Below, in pieces: positions 49,032 through 59,133 of a stretch of 64,000 nucleotides of DNA. A model generated the notes under the pieces. That model made no database searches, was not told where the DNA came from, and saw only the letters and a list, made by a program, of their open reading frames with translations. The position numbers and the translations under genes were made by a program. The DNA is from Planctomycetota bacterium (GTDB lineage: Bacteria; Planctomycetota; Planctomycetia; Gemmatales; Gemmataceae): positions 1-64,000 of the forward strand of contig VGXS01000013.1 in the NCBI GenBank assembly GCA_016873225.1, in the 5' to 3' direction. Position 1 is the stretch's first letter; every line of letters starts with the position of its first letter.

Positions 49032-50825
49032 GTGTCCACGATGATCGGAGAACAACCGACGACAACCGTAGCCGAACGCAGGAAGCCGAGCACGGCGCAA
49101 ATCAAGGTTGTTCCAGAAACCCGGGAAATGCGCGACAGGGTTCGCGATGCCGCGAAGGTGCTGGCCGCCAAGCTCGACCGTTCCCGCGGATTCAACCGGG
49201 ACGAGTTGCGGACGCTTGCCGAGGCCCTGCTCGCCGACATGGGCTTGGGCAGCCAGTATTCCGGATTTGCCGCCGTTTGCATCGCCAACGAATTCTGGCG
49301 CGAGCAGGTTCAAGCGATTCCGTTCAACCGCCGCCTGCTGCTGTTGCCCCACTGCCTGAAGCATGCCGAGGGGTGCCCTGCCGATTATGACGAATTCGGC
49401 CTCGATTGCCGCAAGTGCGGCGCCTGCTCGGTGGCCGACTTCAAGACCAAGGCCGAGGACCTGGGCTACAAGGTTTTGGTTTCGGAAGGAACGCCGATTG
49501 TTCTCAAGATCATCGTTTCGGGGCATGTGGACGCCATCGTTGGCGTGGCCTGCCTCAATGTGCTTGAACGGGCCTTCGACAAGATCCTGCTCGCCGGCGT
49601 CCCCTGCGTGGCCACGCCGCTGTTGTCGAGCAACTGCAAGAGCACCTCGGTGGACGAGGACTGGGTCATGGACATGATCCAGCTTGAGACGCCTCCCGCC
49701 CCCGTGAAGACCCGCAGTTTCATGCCGCTGTTGCGCGCCGCCCATGCCTTGTGCGAACAGCCCGAGCTTTCGAGGCTGGCTCCCGGTCCCCGCGCCGACC
49801 TGCCAGGCACCGATCCCCTGAGGGCGCATGAGGACATTGCCTATTCCTGGATGGCCACGGGCGGCAAAAGGTCGAGGCCGTTCATTACTTTGGCGGCCTA
49901 CGACGCGATGCTCGGGGGCGCCGGCACGCGCGGTGGTGAACTGGCGATTCCCGATTCGGTGAAGCGCGCCGCCCTGGCGATCGAGGCGTTCCACAAGGCT
50001 TCGCTCATCCATGATGACATCGAGGATGGAGACGCCTACCGCTATGGGCAGGAAACGCTGCATCGCCGACATGGCGTGGGTCCCGCGATCAACATTGGCG
50101 ATTATCTTGTCGGTTGGGGCTACCGGTTGCTGGCCCGTGACAGGCAGGCCGTTGGTGCCGTCGCCTCCGCAGACCTTCTAGCCCGGTTCTCCGATGCCCA
50201 TGTCAAGCTTGCCGAGGGGCAAGGTGCCGAGTTGTTGTGGCGCCAAAGCGCCGACAAGGCCCTCAAGCCGATCGACGCCCTGAGGATTTACGCCCTCAAG
50301 ACGGCGCCCGCCTTTGAAGCGGCCTTGGGCGCCGGCATCCGGCTGGCGGGGGATCATCCCGAACTCGACAAGACGGTGACGGAGTTCGGCAAGAACCTCG
50401 GCATCGCGTTCCAGATTCTCAACGACCTCAAGGATTTCGAGGCGGACTCCGACAACAAGATCATTGCCGGGCAGGATGTTCTGGCATCGAGGCCGACCGT
50501 GCTGCTGGCCTTGGCCTTGGAGGCCCTGCCGCCGGCCCGGCGGGAGGAATTGCTGTCCTTGGTCTCGGGCACTGACGCGGTCGATTCCGAGCGTGTTTCC
50601 CGGGTCAGGTACCTCTACGAGCTTGCCGGGGTCTTTGAAAAAGCCGAGCGCTTGGTCGACAAGTTCCGCGCCAAGGCGGAAGACCTGGCCGATGCCGCGG
50701 CGCCCCCCGATCTCCGCGACCTGCTTCTTTATCTGGTCGATTCCGTCCTCGATGGTTCCAGCCATGTGGTGCCCGAGGCGCCGGCCGAATCGTCCGGCGG
50801 ACTTGTGAGCCTTCCCGTGGCGTGA
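49032..50825 (+). CDS. DUF116 - polyprenyl synthetase fusion protein (GTG start)
   Basis: N-terminal DUF116-like Cys-rich region LLLPHCLKHAEGC...GLDCRKCGACSVADFKTKAEDLGYKVLVSEGTPIVLKII...GVACLNVLE; C-terminal prenyltransferase with GGKRSRP, LIHDDIEDGD, QILNDLKDF. Confidence 0.88.
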   Translation: MSTMIGEQPTTTVAERRKPSTAQIKVVPETREMRDRVRDAAKVLAAKLDRSRGFNRDELRTLAEALLADMGLGSQYSGFAAVCIANEFWREQVQAIPFNRRLLLLPHCLKHAEGCPADYDEFGLDCRKCGACSVADFKTKAEDLGYKVLVSEGTPIVLKIIVSGHVDAIVGVACLNVLERAFDKILLAGVPCVATPLLSSNCKSTSVDEDWVMDMIQLETPPAPVKTRSFMPLLRAAHALCEQPELSRLAPGPRADLPGTDPLRAHEDIAYSWMATGGKRSRPFITLAAYDAMLGGAGTRGGELAIPDSVKRAALAIEAFHKASLIHDDIEDGDAYRYGQETLHRRHGVGPAINIGDYLVGWGYRLLARDRQAVGAVASADLLARFSDAHVKLAEGQGAELLWRQSADKALKPIDALRIYALKTAPAFEAALGAGIRLAGDHPELDKTVTEFGKNLGIAFQILNDLKDFEADSDNKIIAGQDVLASRPTVLLALALEALPPARREELLSLVSGTDAVDSERVSRVRYLYELAGVFEKAERLVDKFRAKAEDLADAAAPPDLRDLLLYLVDSVLDGSSHVVPEAPAESSGGLVSLPVA

Positions 50826-50843
50826 GCGCGGAGTCCTGGTGCC

Positions 50844-51356
50844 ATGGGCCCGTTCCTCGAGCGGCTCCTGCGCTGTTTCCCCGATGAACCTGCCATCGAG
50901 CCCGATTACCCCAAAATCATTCCCGAGCCTTACTCAGGCTTGCTGGCCCACGACCACCACATGACCGTGGCCTTGGAAAGGCACCATGGATATCCGGTGG
51001 AGGTGACCATTCTCCAGAGTCGTATCTCGGGCGAGGAATATCATCGGCGCATCGTGTTGACCACCCGCGGTTCGAGCAAGGTGGTGCTTTACGGCCTGGT
51101 TCGCCTTCAACTTTCGCTCGTGCCGCGGGAAGCGCGGGAGGAGATTCTTGAGGAGAAAAAACCGCTCGGGCGAGTCTTGATCGAACGGAGCGTGCTGAGG
51201 CGCGTCGAGCACATGGCCCTCTTGCGCTTTTCCTCCCGTCCGGTTGACATGGCTAGGTTCGAACTTTCCGGGCCTTGCCAGCTTTACGGGAGGCTGGCCT
51301 ACCTGCACTGCGATGACAAACCCGCGATCGAACTGCTTGAGGTGGTTCGGCCGTAA
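50844..51356 (+). CDS. Chorismate pyruvate-lyase/UbiC-like superfamily protein (tentative)
   Basis: 170 aa; PEPYSGLLAHDHHMTVALERHHGYPVEVTIL...RRIVLTTRGSSKVVLYGLVRLQLSLV...EILEEKKPLGRVLIERSVLRRVE resembles the UbiC fold pattern. Confidence 0.5.
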   Translation: MGPFLERLLRCFPDEPAIEPDYPKIIPEPYSGLLAHDHHMTVALERHHGYPVEVTILQSRISGEEYHRRIVLTTRGSSKVVLYGLVRLQLSLVPREAREEILEEKKPLGRVLIERSVLRRVEHMALLRFSSRPVDMARFELSGPCQLYGRLAYLHCDDKPAIELLEVVRP

Positions 51357-51383
51357 CAACAACATCATCATCAGGGTCTGATC

Positions 51384-54300
51384 ATGCTTTCCTTCCTGCT
51401 GGCCTTGGCGCCCGCCGTCGCACCCAATCCAGCCGAAGCCGGCCGGATCCAGTTCAACCGCGACATCCGCCCGATCCTGTCCGACAAGTGTTTCTTTTGC
51501 CACGGTCCCGACAAGGCGCAGCGCAAGGCCGACCTTCGGCTTGATACCCGGGAGGGATTGCTCGGCCGTTCCGGGGAGCCCGGAACCGTTGTTTCGGAAA
51601 AGCCCGCGGAAAGCGAGCTGTTCCAACGGATCATCAGCACCGACGCCTCCAAGCGCATGCCCCCTCCCAAGGCTGGAAAGGATTTGACGGAGTCGGAAAA
51701 AGCGACCATCCGGAAATGGATCGAGCAGGGCGCCCACTATGAGGGCCATTGGTCGTTCCAGCCGGTCGCCAAGTCAGGTTCAAACGATGCCGGCGCGATT
51801 GACACCCTGATAGGGGCCGAACTGGTCCGTCGCGGCCTGGCTCCGGTGTCCGAGGCCGACCGCCGCACCCTGCTGCGCCGTCTTTCGTTCGACCTCACCG
51901 GCTTGCCTCCCACCCCTCAGGAGGTGGACGCCTTCATCAATGACAAGGACCCCGGCGCCTATGCCCGGCAGGTTGAACGCCTGCTGGCTTCCCCCCGCCA
52001 CGGCGAAAGGCTGGCGATGTGGTGGCTCGATCTGGTCCGTTACGCCGACAGCGTCGGTTACCATGGCGACCAACCCGTGAGCGTTCATCCGTTCCGCCAG
52101 TATGTGGTGGAAAGTTTCAACGCCAATGTCCCGTTCGACCGATTCACCCGCGAGCAATTGGCGGGTGATCTGATTGCTGATGGCGGCGACCGTGGAAAAA
52201 TCGCCTCCGGTTACAACAGGCTGGGGATGATGAGCGCCGAGGGCGGCGTGCAGCCCAAGGAATACCTGGCGAAGTACATCGCCGAGCGGGTTCGGAATGT
52301 CTCGGGCGTCTGGATGGGCGTCACCCTTGGGTGCGCCGAATGCCACGACCACAAGTACGATCCGTTCACGGCGAAGGACTTCTACCGCATGCAGGCGTTT
52401 TTCGCCGACATCAACGAGAAAGGCCTTTACGGAGGCGGCAAGGATTGGGGCCCGAGCATCGCCGTGCCGATGGCCTCGCAGCGCGAGGAACTGGCGAAGG
52501 TTGACGCCGAAATCGCCAAGCTGCGCGCGGTCTCGACCAAGGCCGACCCCATGATGGAATCAGCCCAGTTGGCGGCCCGTGAGGCATGGCGGATCCTTGA
52601 GCCAAGGAAGGTCGCAAGCACAGGCGGCGCCAAGCTGGTGGTCAGGGGCAACGGCCAGGTGGTGGCCTCGGGCAAAAATCCCGCGACAGACACCCATGAG
52701 ATCGAGATTGTGGCGCCACCGGGCGGTCTGGCCGCGATTCGCCTTGAAGTGATTCCCGCCGATGGGCTTCCCGCGCGCGGGCCCGGGCGTGCGGCCAATG
52801 GCAATTTCGTGCTGACGGAAATCGTGGCCCGCAAGGCCGGTGACCCGAAGGCAGAACCCTTGTCATTCTCCTCCGCCCGGGCCACTTTCGAGCAGAAGGG
52901 CGCGCTGGTGGGCAACCCGTGGGGCCTTTGGACGGCTCGCGCGGCGATCGACAAGGATGCCAAGGGCCGCAACTGGGGCTGGGCCGTCATGGAGGAAGCT
53001 GGGCAAGCCAATGCCGCCGAGTTCACGCTGGCCTCAAGCGTTCCCGAGGGAACGGCGCTCCGGATCAGCCTCGAGCAAAACCACCCCAACGCCGGACACA
53101 CTCTGGGCTCCTACCGGTTGATGGGCTCCTCCAAGCCTGCCGACCCGCTGCTGCGGCCGCTTGCGGATGATGCCACCGCCATCCTGGCCAAGGTGCCGGC
53201 CTCCCGCACCGCCGAGGAAAAGGCCAAGCTGCTGGCCGCCATCCGCCGTGACATCAACGAGGGGGCCGGCACCGGGGCCGAGCTGAAAAAACTGGAAAAG
53301 CGCGGGGCCGAAATCCTGGCCGGTGCTCCCACCACGCTCGTCACGGAGCGGGTGATGCCGCGCACCGTCCGAATCCTGCACCGAGGCAACTGGATGGATG
53401 ACAAGGGTGAAATCGTCACTCCCGGGATTCCAGAAGTCCTGGGTGGTTTCAAGGCCCGCGGCGCGACTCCCGACCGCCTCGACCTGGCCAACTGGCTTGT
53501 GTCGTCCGAGAATCCGCTCACCGCCCGGGTCACCGCCAACCGCATCTGGAAGATGTTCTTCGGGGCCGGACTTTCCCGTTCACTGGACGACCTCGGTTCC
53601 CAAGGTGATTGGCCAAGCCATCCGGCGCTTCTTGATCACCTGGCCTCGCGCCTCGTCGAATCCGGCTGGGACCTGCGGGCCCTGATCCGGGGCATCGTGA
53701 TGTCGGATGCCTACCGGAGGTCATCGGTGGCGCCCCGGCCGGTCCGTGAATCCGACCCTTACAACCGGTATCTCGCCCGGCAGTCCCGTTACCGTGTCGA
53801 TGCCGAGATGGTGCGTGACAACGCGCTGGCCGTCTCCGGTTTGCTGGTGGAGCAGATGGGCGGTCCCAGCGTGTTCCCGTTCCAGCCGCCGGGCTATTGG
53901 GCCTACCTCAATTTCCCCACCCGGGAGTGGCGCAACGACGACGGATCCTCGAGATACCGCCGCGGCCTGTATGTGCATTGGCAACGGCAATACCTGCATC
54001 CCTCGCTTGCCGCATTCGACGCCCCGTCGCGCGAGGAATGCACGGCCGAGCGTTCACGCAGCAACACGCCTCTACAGTCGCTTGTCCTGCTCAATGATCC
54101 GATCCATGTGGAGGCCGCGCGCGAACTGGCCCGCCACGCGCTTGAGGCCAAGCCGAATGATGCCGCAAGGCTTGCGTGGATTTTCAGGCAAGCCCTGCAG
54201 AGGGTGCCTTCCCCCGACGAGGCCAAGGTGCTGGCTGCGCTGATCGACAACCAGAGGAAACATTTCAAGGGACTGCCCGCTGACGCCGCTGCCCTGGTTT

Positions 54301-54410
54301 CAGTCGGCGGATTCAAGCCCGTTCCCGGAGCCGAAACCATCGAACTGGCCGCGTGGACCGGAGTGGCGCGCGCCATGCTCAACCTCCATGAAACAATCAC
54401 GCGAGACTGA
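51384..54410 (+). CDS. PSCyt1 cytochrome / DUF1549 / DUF1553 planctomycete protein (copy 1)
   Basis: FNRDIRPILSDKCFFCHGPDKAQRKADLRLD (CxxCH); LTGLPPTPQEVDAF; GCAECHDHKYDPFT; NRIWKMFFGAGL. Confidence 0.95.
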   Translation: MLSFLLALAPAVAPNPAEAGRIQFNRDIRPILSDKCFFCHGPDKAQRKADLRLDTREGLLGRSGEPGTVVSEKPAESELFQRIISTDASKRMPPPKAGKDLTESEKATIRKWIEQGAHYEGHWSFQPVAKSGSNDAGAIDTLIGAELVRRGLAPVSEADRRTLLRRLSFDLTGLPPTPQEVDAFINDKDPGAYARQVERLLASPRHGERLAMWWLDLVRYADSVGYHGDQPVSVHPFRQYVVESFNANVPFDRFTREQLAGDLIADGGDRGKIASGYNRLGMMSAEGGVQPKEYLAKYIAERVRNVSGVWMGVTLGCAECHDHKYDPFTAKDFYRMQAFFADINEKGLYGGGKDWGPSIAVPMASQREELAKVDAEIAKLRAVSTKADPMMESAQLAAREAWRILEPRKVASTGGAKLVVRGNGQVVASGKNPATDTHEIEIVAPPGGLAAIRLEVIPADGLPARGPGRAANGNFVLTEIVARKAGDPKAEPLSFSSARATFEQKGALVGNPWGLWTARAAIDKDAKGRNWGWAVMEEAGQANAAEFTLASSVPEGTALRISLEQNHPNAGHTLGSYRLMGSSKPADPLLRPLADDATAILAKVPASRTAEEKAKLLAAIRRDINEGAGTGAELKKLEKRGAEILAGAPTTLVTERVMPRTVRILHRGNWMDDKGEIVTPGIPEVLGGFKARGATPDRLDLANWLVSSENPLTARVTANRIWKMFFGAGLSRSLDDLGSQGDWPSHPALLDHLASRLVESGWDLRALIRGIVMSDAYRRSSVAPRPVRESDPYNRYLARQSRYRVDAEMVRDNALAVSGLLVEQMGGPSVFPFQPPGYWAYLNFPTREWRNDDGSSRYRRGLYVHWQRQYLHPSLAAFDAPSREECTAERSRSNTPLQSLVLLNDPIHVEAARELARHALEAKPNDAARLAWIFRQALQRVPSPDEAKVLAALIDNQRKHFKGLPADAAALVSVGGFKPVPGAETIELAAWTGVARAMLNLHETITRD

Positions 54411-54421
54411 GGAGACACGAC

Positions 54422-55819
54422 ATGCTTCCTGAAACCATCGCCCGCCGCAGCTTCCTTCGCGCGGGCGGACTCAGCCTTGGATCGATGGCCTTTTCCCAGT
54501 TGCTGGCCCGCGATGGCCGGGCCGCGGCCGCCGTGCCAAGGCTGCCGTTCGCCCCCAAGGCCAAGCGCGTGATCTGGCTCTACATGGCCGGCGGCATGAG
54601 CCATATCGACACCTTCGACAACAAGCCCAAGTTGGCGCAGATGAGCGGCCAGCCGATGCCCGAGTCGGTGACGAAGGGCAAGCAGATCGCCCAGCTTCAA
54701 GGTGCCAAGCTCAACTGCCTGGGGCCGCAGCATCCCTTCAAGAAATGGGGGCAATCCGGGCAGGAGATATCAGTGATTTGGCCCAAGCTTGCCGAGGCCT
54801 GCGCCGACAGGATGTGCATCGTCAGGTCGCTTTCCACCGAGGCGATCAACCATGACCCGGCCCACACCTTCATGAACACCGGGTCGATGATTCCCGGCCG
54901 GCCGGCCATGGGTTCGTGGCTGCTTTACGGCCTTGGAAGCGAATCGGACAACCTGCCTGGATTCATCGTCCTGGTGTCGACGGGCAAGTTCGGCCAAAGG
55001 CAGCCGATCGCGGCGCGCCAATGGCACTCGGGCTTCCTTCCCGGACAGCATCAGGGTGTGGAACTGCGCGGCACCGGCGACCCCGTGCTTTATGTTCGCA
55101 ATCCCGCGGGCGTGGACATGTCGGCCCAGCGGCAGGTGGTCGACGCGGTGGGCGACCTCAACCGGTTGCGCGACCGCGCCGTGGACGACCCGGAAATCTC
55201 GACGCGGCTGAGCCAGTACGAACTGGCGTTCCGCATGCAGACGAGCGTTCCCGGCCTCATGGATCTTTCGGATGAACCCAAGAGCATGCTCGATCTGTAC
55301 GGCACGCGCGGTGGCGACGGCAGCTTCGGCTCCAACTGCCTGCTGGCCCGCCGCCTGGCCGAACGCGGCGTGCGCTTCATCCAGCTTTACCACCGCGATT
55401 GGGATCACCACGGTGCCGTGAAGGATCATGTGGCCGGCACGGCGGGCGAGGTGGACCAGGGCGCTGCCGCGCTGGTCACCGACTTGGCGCGCCGGGGAAT
55501 GCTCGACGACACCCTCGTGGTGTTCGGCTCGGAGTTCGGCCGAACGCCGATGGCGCAGGGCAGCGGCCGCGACCATCACCTGGCCGGCTTCACGATGTGG
55601 TTCGCCGGCGGCGGCATGCGCCCGGGCTTCAGCTTCGGCGCCACCGATGAATTCGGGTACAACGCCGTGGAGAACAAGGTGTCGGTTCACGATGTGCACG
55701 CGACGATGCTGCACCAGTTGGGCATCGACCACGAGCGGTTCACCTACCGCTTCCAGGGACTCGACATGCGCCTAACGGGCGTGGAGCCAAGCCGCGTGGT
55801 GAAGGAGATTCTGGCCTAG
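54422..55819 (+). CDS. DUF1501 protein with Tat-like signal (copy 1)
   Basis: ARRSFLRAGGLSLGSMAFSQLLA; IWLYMAGGMSHIDTFDNKPKL; VVFGSEFGRTPMAQGSGRDHH. Confidence 0.95.
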   Translation: MLPETIARRSFLRAGGLSLGSMAFSQLLARDGRAAAAVPRLPFAPKAKRVIWLYMAGGMSHIDTFDNKPKLAQMSGQPMPESVTKGKQIAQLQGAKLNCLGPQHPFKKWGQSGQEISVIWPKLAEACADRMCIVRSLSTEAINHDPAHTFMNTGSMIPGRPAMGSWLLYGLGSESDNLPGFIVLVSTGKFGQRQPIAARQWHSGFLPGQHQGVELRGTGDPVLYVRNPAGVDMSAQRQVVDAVGDLNRLRDRAVDDPEISTRLSQYELAFRMQTSVPGLMDLSDEPKSMLDLYGTRGGDGSFGSNCLLARRLAERGVRFIQLYHRDWDHHGAVKDHVAGTAGEVDQGAAALVTDLARRGMLDDTLVVFGSEFGRTPMAQGSGRDHHLAGFTMWFAGGGMRPGFSFGATDEFGYNAVENKVSVHDVHATMLHQLGIDHERFTYRFQGLDMRLTGVEPSRVVKEILA

Positions 55820-56199
55820 CGTTTCGCCGGATTTTAAGCCGGATCAAGGCCATTGATTTCATGGTCCGGGTGGCATGCCGTCTTTTCTCGGTATGAACCC
55901 GGAACATTCCAAGTCGTACGATCCGCAAAATATCAATTGCCTGTCGCCGCCATGGTGAAGCCGATGGCATGCCACGAGGATGGCGATGTCGGAAGAGGGC
56001 GTGGCTGTTTCGCGCGCGGTTGAGCCATGAAGATTGATGCCAATGAAAGCGGAAGACGGAGCGCGGGACGATTCTATTCATTGGCCGCGGCCATGTTGAA
56101 GGGGATGAATCATATCACAGTTCTACCATGCGAGAGGGGGCTTTATTGGGCGCCAAAACCGGGTTAACCTGATGAGTCCCTCCCGCAGGTACCCTCCCG

Positions 56200-59133
56200 A
56201 TGCTTGCCTCGTTGTTCCTCGTCATGCTTCAGTCACCGAGCGCGCCCGACTTTGCCCGGGAAGTCAGGCCGATCCTTGCCCGGGCCTGCTTCAAGTGCCA
56301 TGGGCCCGACGAAGGCGCCCGCAAGGGCAAGCTAAGGCTTGATGAATCCGCCTTGGCGCGACTTGGCGGGCGAAGCGGAAACCCGGCCATCGTTCCAGGC
56401 AAGCCCGGCAACAGTCCGTTGGTTGCGCGGTTGGACGCCAAAGGCGCCCAGCGGATGCCGCCGCGGTCCTCGGGATTGGAGCTTTCCGCGAAGGAAAAGG
56501 CCATCCTGCGGGATTGGGTGGCTTCGGGGGCGGAGTACCAAAGGCATTGGGCCTTCGTGGCACCCGTGAAGCCCGCCCTTCCGCCGGTTCGCCAAGCCGA
56601 TTGGTGCCGCAACCCGATCGACCGCTTCGTGCTGGCAAGGCTCGAGGCGGCGGGATTGAAGCCTTCCCGTGAGGCCGACCGTTACACACTGATCCGAAGG
56701 CTGTCGTTCGACCTGACGGGATTGCCTCCCACTCCCGGGGAGTCCGACGCCTTCGTGGCTGATGAACGGCCGGACGCCTTCGCGAGGCTTGTTGACCGCC
56801 TGCTGGCCCATCCTGGATATGGTGAACGATGGGCCCGCAAGTGGCTCGACCTGGCGCGCTATGCCGACACCAACGGCTATGAGAAGGACAGGCCGCGGAC
56901 CATTTGGCCGTGGCGGGATTGGGTCATTGGCGCATACCGCGGCGACCTTCCTTACGACCAGTTCGGCATCCAGCAACTGGCCGGCGACATGCTTCCGGGG
57001 GCCACCCGTGAGCAGGTGGTGGCGACCGGTTTCCACCGCAACACGATGCTCAACGAGGAGGGCGGCATCGATCCGCTTGAATTCCGCTACCACGCGGTCG
57101 CCGATCGCGTGAACACCACGGGCACGGCTTTCCTCGGACTCACCCTGGGTTGCGCCCAATGCCACACCCACAAGTACGATCCGGTTTCGCATGTGGATTA
57201 TTTCAGGTTCATGGCATTCCTCGACAACGCGGAGGAACCCGAGCTTGAGCTGCCGCCGGAAGGGGCGGCCGACAAGGCGGCGGAAGCCCGCCGGAAGGTC
57301 GCGGAGTTGGAAAAGGCGTTGCCCGGGCGGTTTCCCAACAACAGTTTCGATGCCGCCTTCCAAGCCTGGCTCCAACGGGAAAGGGCCCGCGCCGCAGCCA
57401 GGGTGCCGCTTGTGCCGACCAAGCTGTCGAGCAATCTTCCCCGCTTGCGTCATGAGGGTGACGGGGTTGTTTTCGCCGATGGCGATGCCACCAAGAATGA
57501 CATCTACAACCTCGAGGGCGGCGGATCGTTTCCAGGCATGACGGAACTACGGGTTGAGGCGCTTCCCGATGACAGGCTGCCCGCCGGAGGCCCGGGCCTG
57601 AGCTACTACGAGGGGCCCAAGGGTGATTTCCTGCTGACCCGCATCAGCCTCGAGATCGATGGAAAGCCGGTCACTTTCACTCGCGCCACGCAAACCGCGG
57701 GTTCGTCGGCCATGCTGGTGCTGGATGACAACCTGCAAACCGGGTGGGGTGTTCCCGGCCAGCCCGGTCGGCGCAACGCCGCGACATTCTTCACCGACAA
57801 GCCGATGCCCGCCGGGACAACATGGAAGGTGGTGCTTGAATTCGGGAGGCATTATGTGGCAAGCCTCGGTAAGCTGCGCCTGACGGTGGCCTCCCCGGCT
57901 CACAAGGACGCTCCCCCGCTGATGCCCGCGGAGGTGGAGAACGCCTTGGCGTCCAAGGACGCTCCCGCGGGCAAGGCGCTCGATGCGCTGAGGGCCCATT
58001 TCGCGGCATCCTGCCCGGAACTCGCCAATGCGCGCCGGGAGATCGATGCCGCGCGCGCCTCGGTTCCCAAGGGACCGTTCACCTTGGTGATGCGCGAGCG
58101 TCCCGCCGACAATCCCCGGCCCACCATGCGCCGCCACCGTGGCGAGTACCTGGAACCCCGAGAGGTGGTTTCCGCCGGAGTGCCCGGATTCCTGCCGGCC
58201 TTGCCCGCGGGTGCGGCAACCAACCGGCTTGAGTTCGCCCGCTGGCTGTTCTCCGCGGAAAACCCCCTCACGGCCCGCGTGGCCGTCAACCGCATGTGGG
58301 CCGCCCTGTTCGGCAAGGGAATCGTTTCCACACCCGCCGACTTCGGTCTGCAGGGGGCCTTTCCGTCGCATCCCGAGTTGCTTGACTGGCTGGCTGCCAC
58401 CTTCCGCGAGCGGGGTTGGTCGCAGAAGGAGTTGCTGCGCGAGATCGTCACCAGCGCCACCTACCGCCAAGCCTCCGATCCCCGGGCCGACTTGTCCGCC
58501 AAGGATCCCTCGAACATCCTGCTGGGCCGGGCCGGGAGGTTCCGCTTGGATGCCGAGATGCTCCGCGACGGCGCGCTCAAGGCGGCGGGGCTGCTTTCGG
58601 AAAAGTCGGGGGGGCCCGGAGTCTTTCCTCCCCAGCCCGCGAACATCACGACGGAGGGAACTTACGGTCCGCTGGCCTGGAAGGTGAGCGAGGGGGAGGA
58701 CAGGTACCGCCGGACCATCTACACCTTCACCAAGCGTACGGCTCCTTTCGCCTTTCAGGCCACATTCGACGCTCCCAGCGGCGAGGCTTGCGTGGCGAGG
58801 CGCGAGTCTTCGAACACCGCGCTGCAGTCGCTCACGCTTCTCAATGATGCGATGTACCTTGACGCCGCGCGGGCGTTGGGTCGCCTGGGTGCCCGCCAAG
58901 CCGATGATTCAGCGGCCATCACCCTCATGTTCCGCCGGGTCCTGACGCGGCCGCCCACGCCCGCTGATTCGGCTCTTTGCCTATCGTTCTTACAGGCGGA
59001 GCAGAAGCGCCTGGTCGCCTCCCCGGCCGATTCCAAGGCCCTGGCGGGGGGCGAGTCCGATGCCCGGAGCGCGGCGCTGGCCAGCCTGGCCCGCGTGCTT
59101 CTCAACCTCGACGAGGCGGTGACCCGACCATGA
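56200..59133 (+). CDS. PSCyt1 / DUF1549 / DUF1553 protein (copy 2)
   Basis: FAREVRPILARACFKCHGPDEGARKGKLRLD; LTGLPPTPGESDAF; GCAQCHTHKYDPVSHVDYF; NRMWAALFGKGI. Confidence 0.95.
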   Translation: MLASLFLVMLQSPSAPDFAREVRPILARACFKCHGPDEGARKGKLRLDESALARLGGRSGNPAIVPGKPGNSPLVARLDAKGAQRMPPRSSGLELSAKEKAILRDWVASGAEYQRHWAFVAPVKPALPPVRQADWCRNPIDRFVLARLEAAGLKPSREADRYTLIRRLSFDLTGLPPTPGESDAFVADERPDAFARLVDRLLAHPGYGERWARKWLDLARYADTNGYEKDRPRTIWPWRDWVIGAYRGDLPYDQFGIQQLAGDMLPGATREQVVATGFHRNTMLNEEGGIDPLEFRYHAVADRVNTTGTAFLGLTLGCAQCHTHKYDPVSHVDYFRFMAFLDNAEEPELELPPEGAADKAAEARRKVAELEKALPGRFPNNSFDAAFQAWLQRERARAAARVPLVPTKLSSNLPRLRHEGDGVVFADGDATKNDIYNLEGGGSFPGMTELRVEALPDDRLPAGGPGLSYYEGPKGDFLLTRISLEIDGKPVTFTRATQTAGSSAMLVLDDNLQTGWGVPGQPGRRNAATFFTDKPMPAGTTWKVVLEFGRHYVASLGKLRLTVASPAHKDAPPLMPAEVENALASKDAPAGKALDALRAHFAASCPELANARREIDAARASVPKGPFTLVMRERPADNPRPTMRRHRGEYLEPREVVSAGVPGFLPALPAGAATNRLEFARWLFSAENPLTARVAVNRMWAALFGKGIVSTPADFGLQGAFPSHPELLDWLAATFRERGWSQKELLREIVTSATYRQASDPRADLSAKDPSNILLGRAGRFRLDAEMLRDGALKAAGLLSEKSGGPGVFPPQPANITTEGTYGPLAWKVSEGEDRYRRTIYTFTKRTAPFAFQATFDAPSGEACVARRESSNTALQSLTLLNDAMYLDAARALGRLGARQADDSAAITLMFRRVLTRPPTPADSALCLSFLQAEQKRLVASPADSKALAGGESDARSAALASLARVLLNLDEAVTRP

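Noticed and set aside
48012-50072. 686-aa minus-strand ORF
   Set aside because: Antisense to the cyclase and the prenyl-synthase fusion, both with conserved motifs.
55740-56081. 113-aa minus-strand ORF in the 380-bp spacer between DUF1501 copy 1 and PSCyt copy 2
   Set aside because: Arg/Pro-rich, no ribosome-binding site evident, extends antisense into the DUF1501 gene; probably spurious.
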